From positions 1 to 6,277 of the forward strand of contig JAPOIC010000125.1 in NCBI GenBank assembly GCA_029979145.1: 6,277 nucleotides of DNA, in the 5' to 3' direction. Position 1 is the first letter of the stretch, and the number at the start of each line of letters is the position of its first letter. A program made the translations under genes and the position numbers. Shown in pieces: positions 5,981 through 6,277 of this stretch. The notes under the pieces are model-generated. The model ran no database searches. It was not told the DNA's origin and saw only the letters and a list, made by a program, of their open reading frames with translations. Source of the stretch: Opitutaceae bacterium (lineage in GTDB: Bacteria; Verrucomicrobiota; Verrucomicrobiia; Opitutales; Opitutaceae).

Positions 5981-6277
5981 ATGACTAAGTTTGCCACGCA
6001 TTCCACCCCTCCGTTCAGCGAGGCGGACGCCGAATTCTACCTCTCGGCCGACGCCTTCTTCCGGGCTAACCAGCCCGCCGGTCTGACCTACGACGACGTT
6101 TCCCTGGCCACGCTCTACTCGGAGGCAACCGTCGGCCTCTGCCTTTCGGTGACCAACTATTCGCGCGCGCCGCAGGAGATGATGGCCTGCGGCCTTCCGT
6201 GCGTCGACCTCGCCGGTTTCTCTGCCGAATCGGTCTTCGGTACGGACGGACCCGTCGAGCTCAGCGAGTTTGGTCCG
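5981..6277 (+). CDS. Glycosyltransferase fragment (GT-B C-terminal-type motif), partial at the window end
   Basis: The frame from the ATG at 5981 runs open to the end of the window (99 codons). After about 35 unrecognised residues, it contains LTYDDVSLATLYSEATVG followed by TNYSRAPQEMMACGLPCVDL. This resembles the acceptor/donor-binding C-terminal region of GT-B glycosyltransferases of the WsaF/rhamnosyltransferase type, whose hallmark is EMMACGLPVV. The family normally has some 250-300 residues before this motif, whereas only about 70 are present here. The gene may therefore lack its N-terminal domain, be a remnant, or be a differently arranged protein. The frame is open back to 5840, but upstream codons overlap menC and show no glycosyltransferase motifs. 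The ribosome-binding site is weak, and a TTGCAC at 5939-5944 is only a feeble -35 candidate. It is divergent from menC, with 106 bases between the chosen starts. The sugar specificity is unknown. Confidence 0.7.
   Translation, partial: MTKFATHSTPPFSEADAEFYLSADAFFRANQPAGLTYDDVSLATLYSEATVGLCLSVTNYSRAPQEMMACGLPCVDLAGFSAESVFGTDGPVELSEFGP

Noticed and set aside
1..6277. tRNA, rRNA, CRISPR array, insertion sequence or riboswitch
   Set aside because: I saw no direct-repeat array, transposase motif, cloverleaf or recognisable riboswitch core on reading both strands.

Overview
This high-GC bacterial window reads as a chromosomal segment in which menaquinone genes and a DNA-repair gene lie between two exopolysaccharide-type genes. 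Several signs suggest, without proving, a Verrucomicrobiota-like organism (Opitutales or a relative). These are a short MenE, a cyanobacterial-style DHNA-CoA thioesterase beside menC and menE, mostly weak Shine-Dalgarno sequences, and two palindromic repeats of kinds I associate with Verrucomicrobia and Planctomycetes genomes. I could not search a database, so the taxonomy is inference.

Layout, left to right. Positions 2-217 (+) hold the C-terminal end of a bacterial sugar transferase (undecaprenyl-phosphate glycosyl-1-phosphate transferase family), interrupted by an in-frame TAG. Positions 229-301 hold a large imperfect inverted repeat between convergent genes. Positions 312-1400 (-) encode a fusion of an RfaE2/TagD-like nucleotidyltransferase and a very compact GHMP kinase. 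Positions 1456-3216 (-) encode a complete PolX (DNA polymerase beta-like with a PHP exonuclease). Positions 3318-3725 (+) encode a 4HBT hotdog thioesterase, most likely DHNA-CoA hydrolase. Positions 3699-4849 (-) encode a short MenE whose last ~44 codons are in another frame. Positions 4831-5874 (-) encode MenC. Positions 5981-6277 (+) are the start of an ORF with the C-terminal-type motif of a glycosyltransferase, cut by the window edge.

How the genes work together. MenC makes o-succinylbenzoate, MenE activates it to the CoA thioester, MenB (not in the window) closes the ring, and the hotdog enzyme would release DHNA from its CoA ester. Three menaquinone steps are therefore clustered, although the thioesterase is on the opposite strand and its 3' end overlaps that of menE. 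menC and menE overlap by 19 bases and are probably translationally coupled. The fusion enzyme probably phosphorylates a sugar and then converts it to a nucleotide-activated form. This would fit the surface-polysaccharide genes at both edges, but its substrate cannot be read from the sequence.

The most notable points are the kinase/nucleotidyltransferase fusion with its unusually short kinase domain, the two reading-frame disruptions (a TAG in the sugar transferase and a one-base shift in menE), the inverted repeat at 229-301, and the glycosyltransferase that appears to lack its N-terminal domain. I do not see a clearly new multi-gene system.
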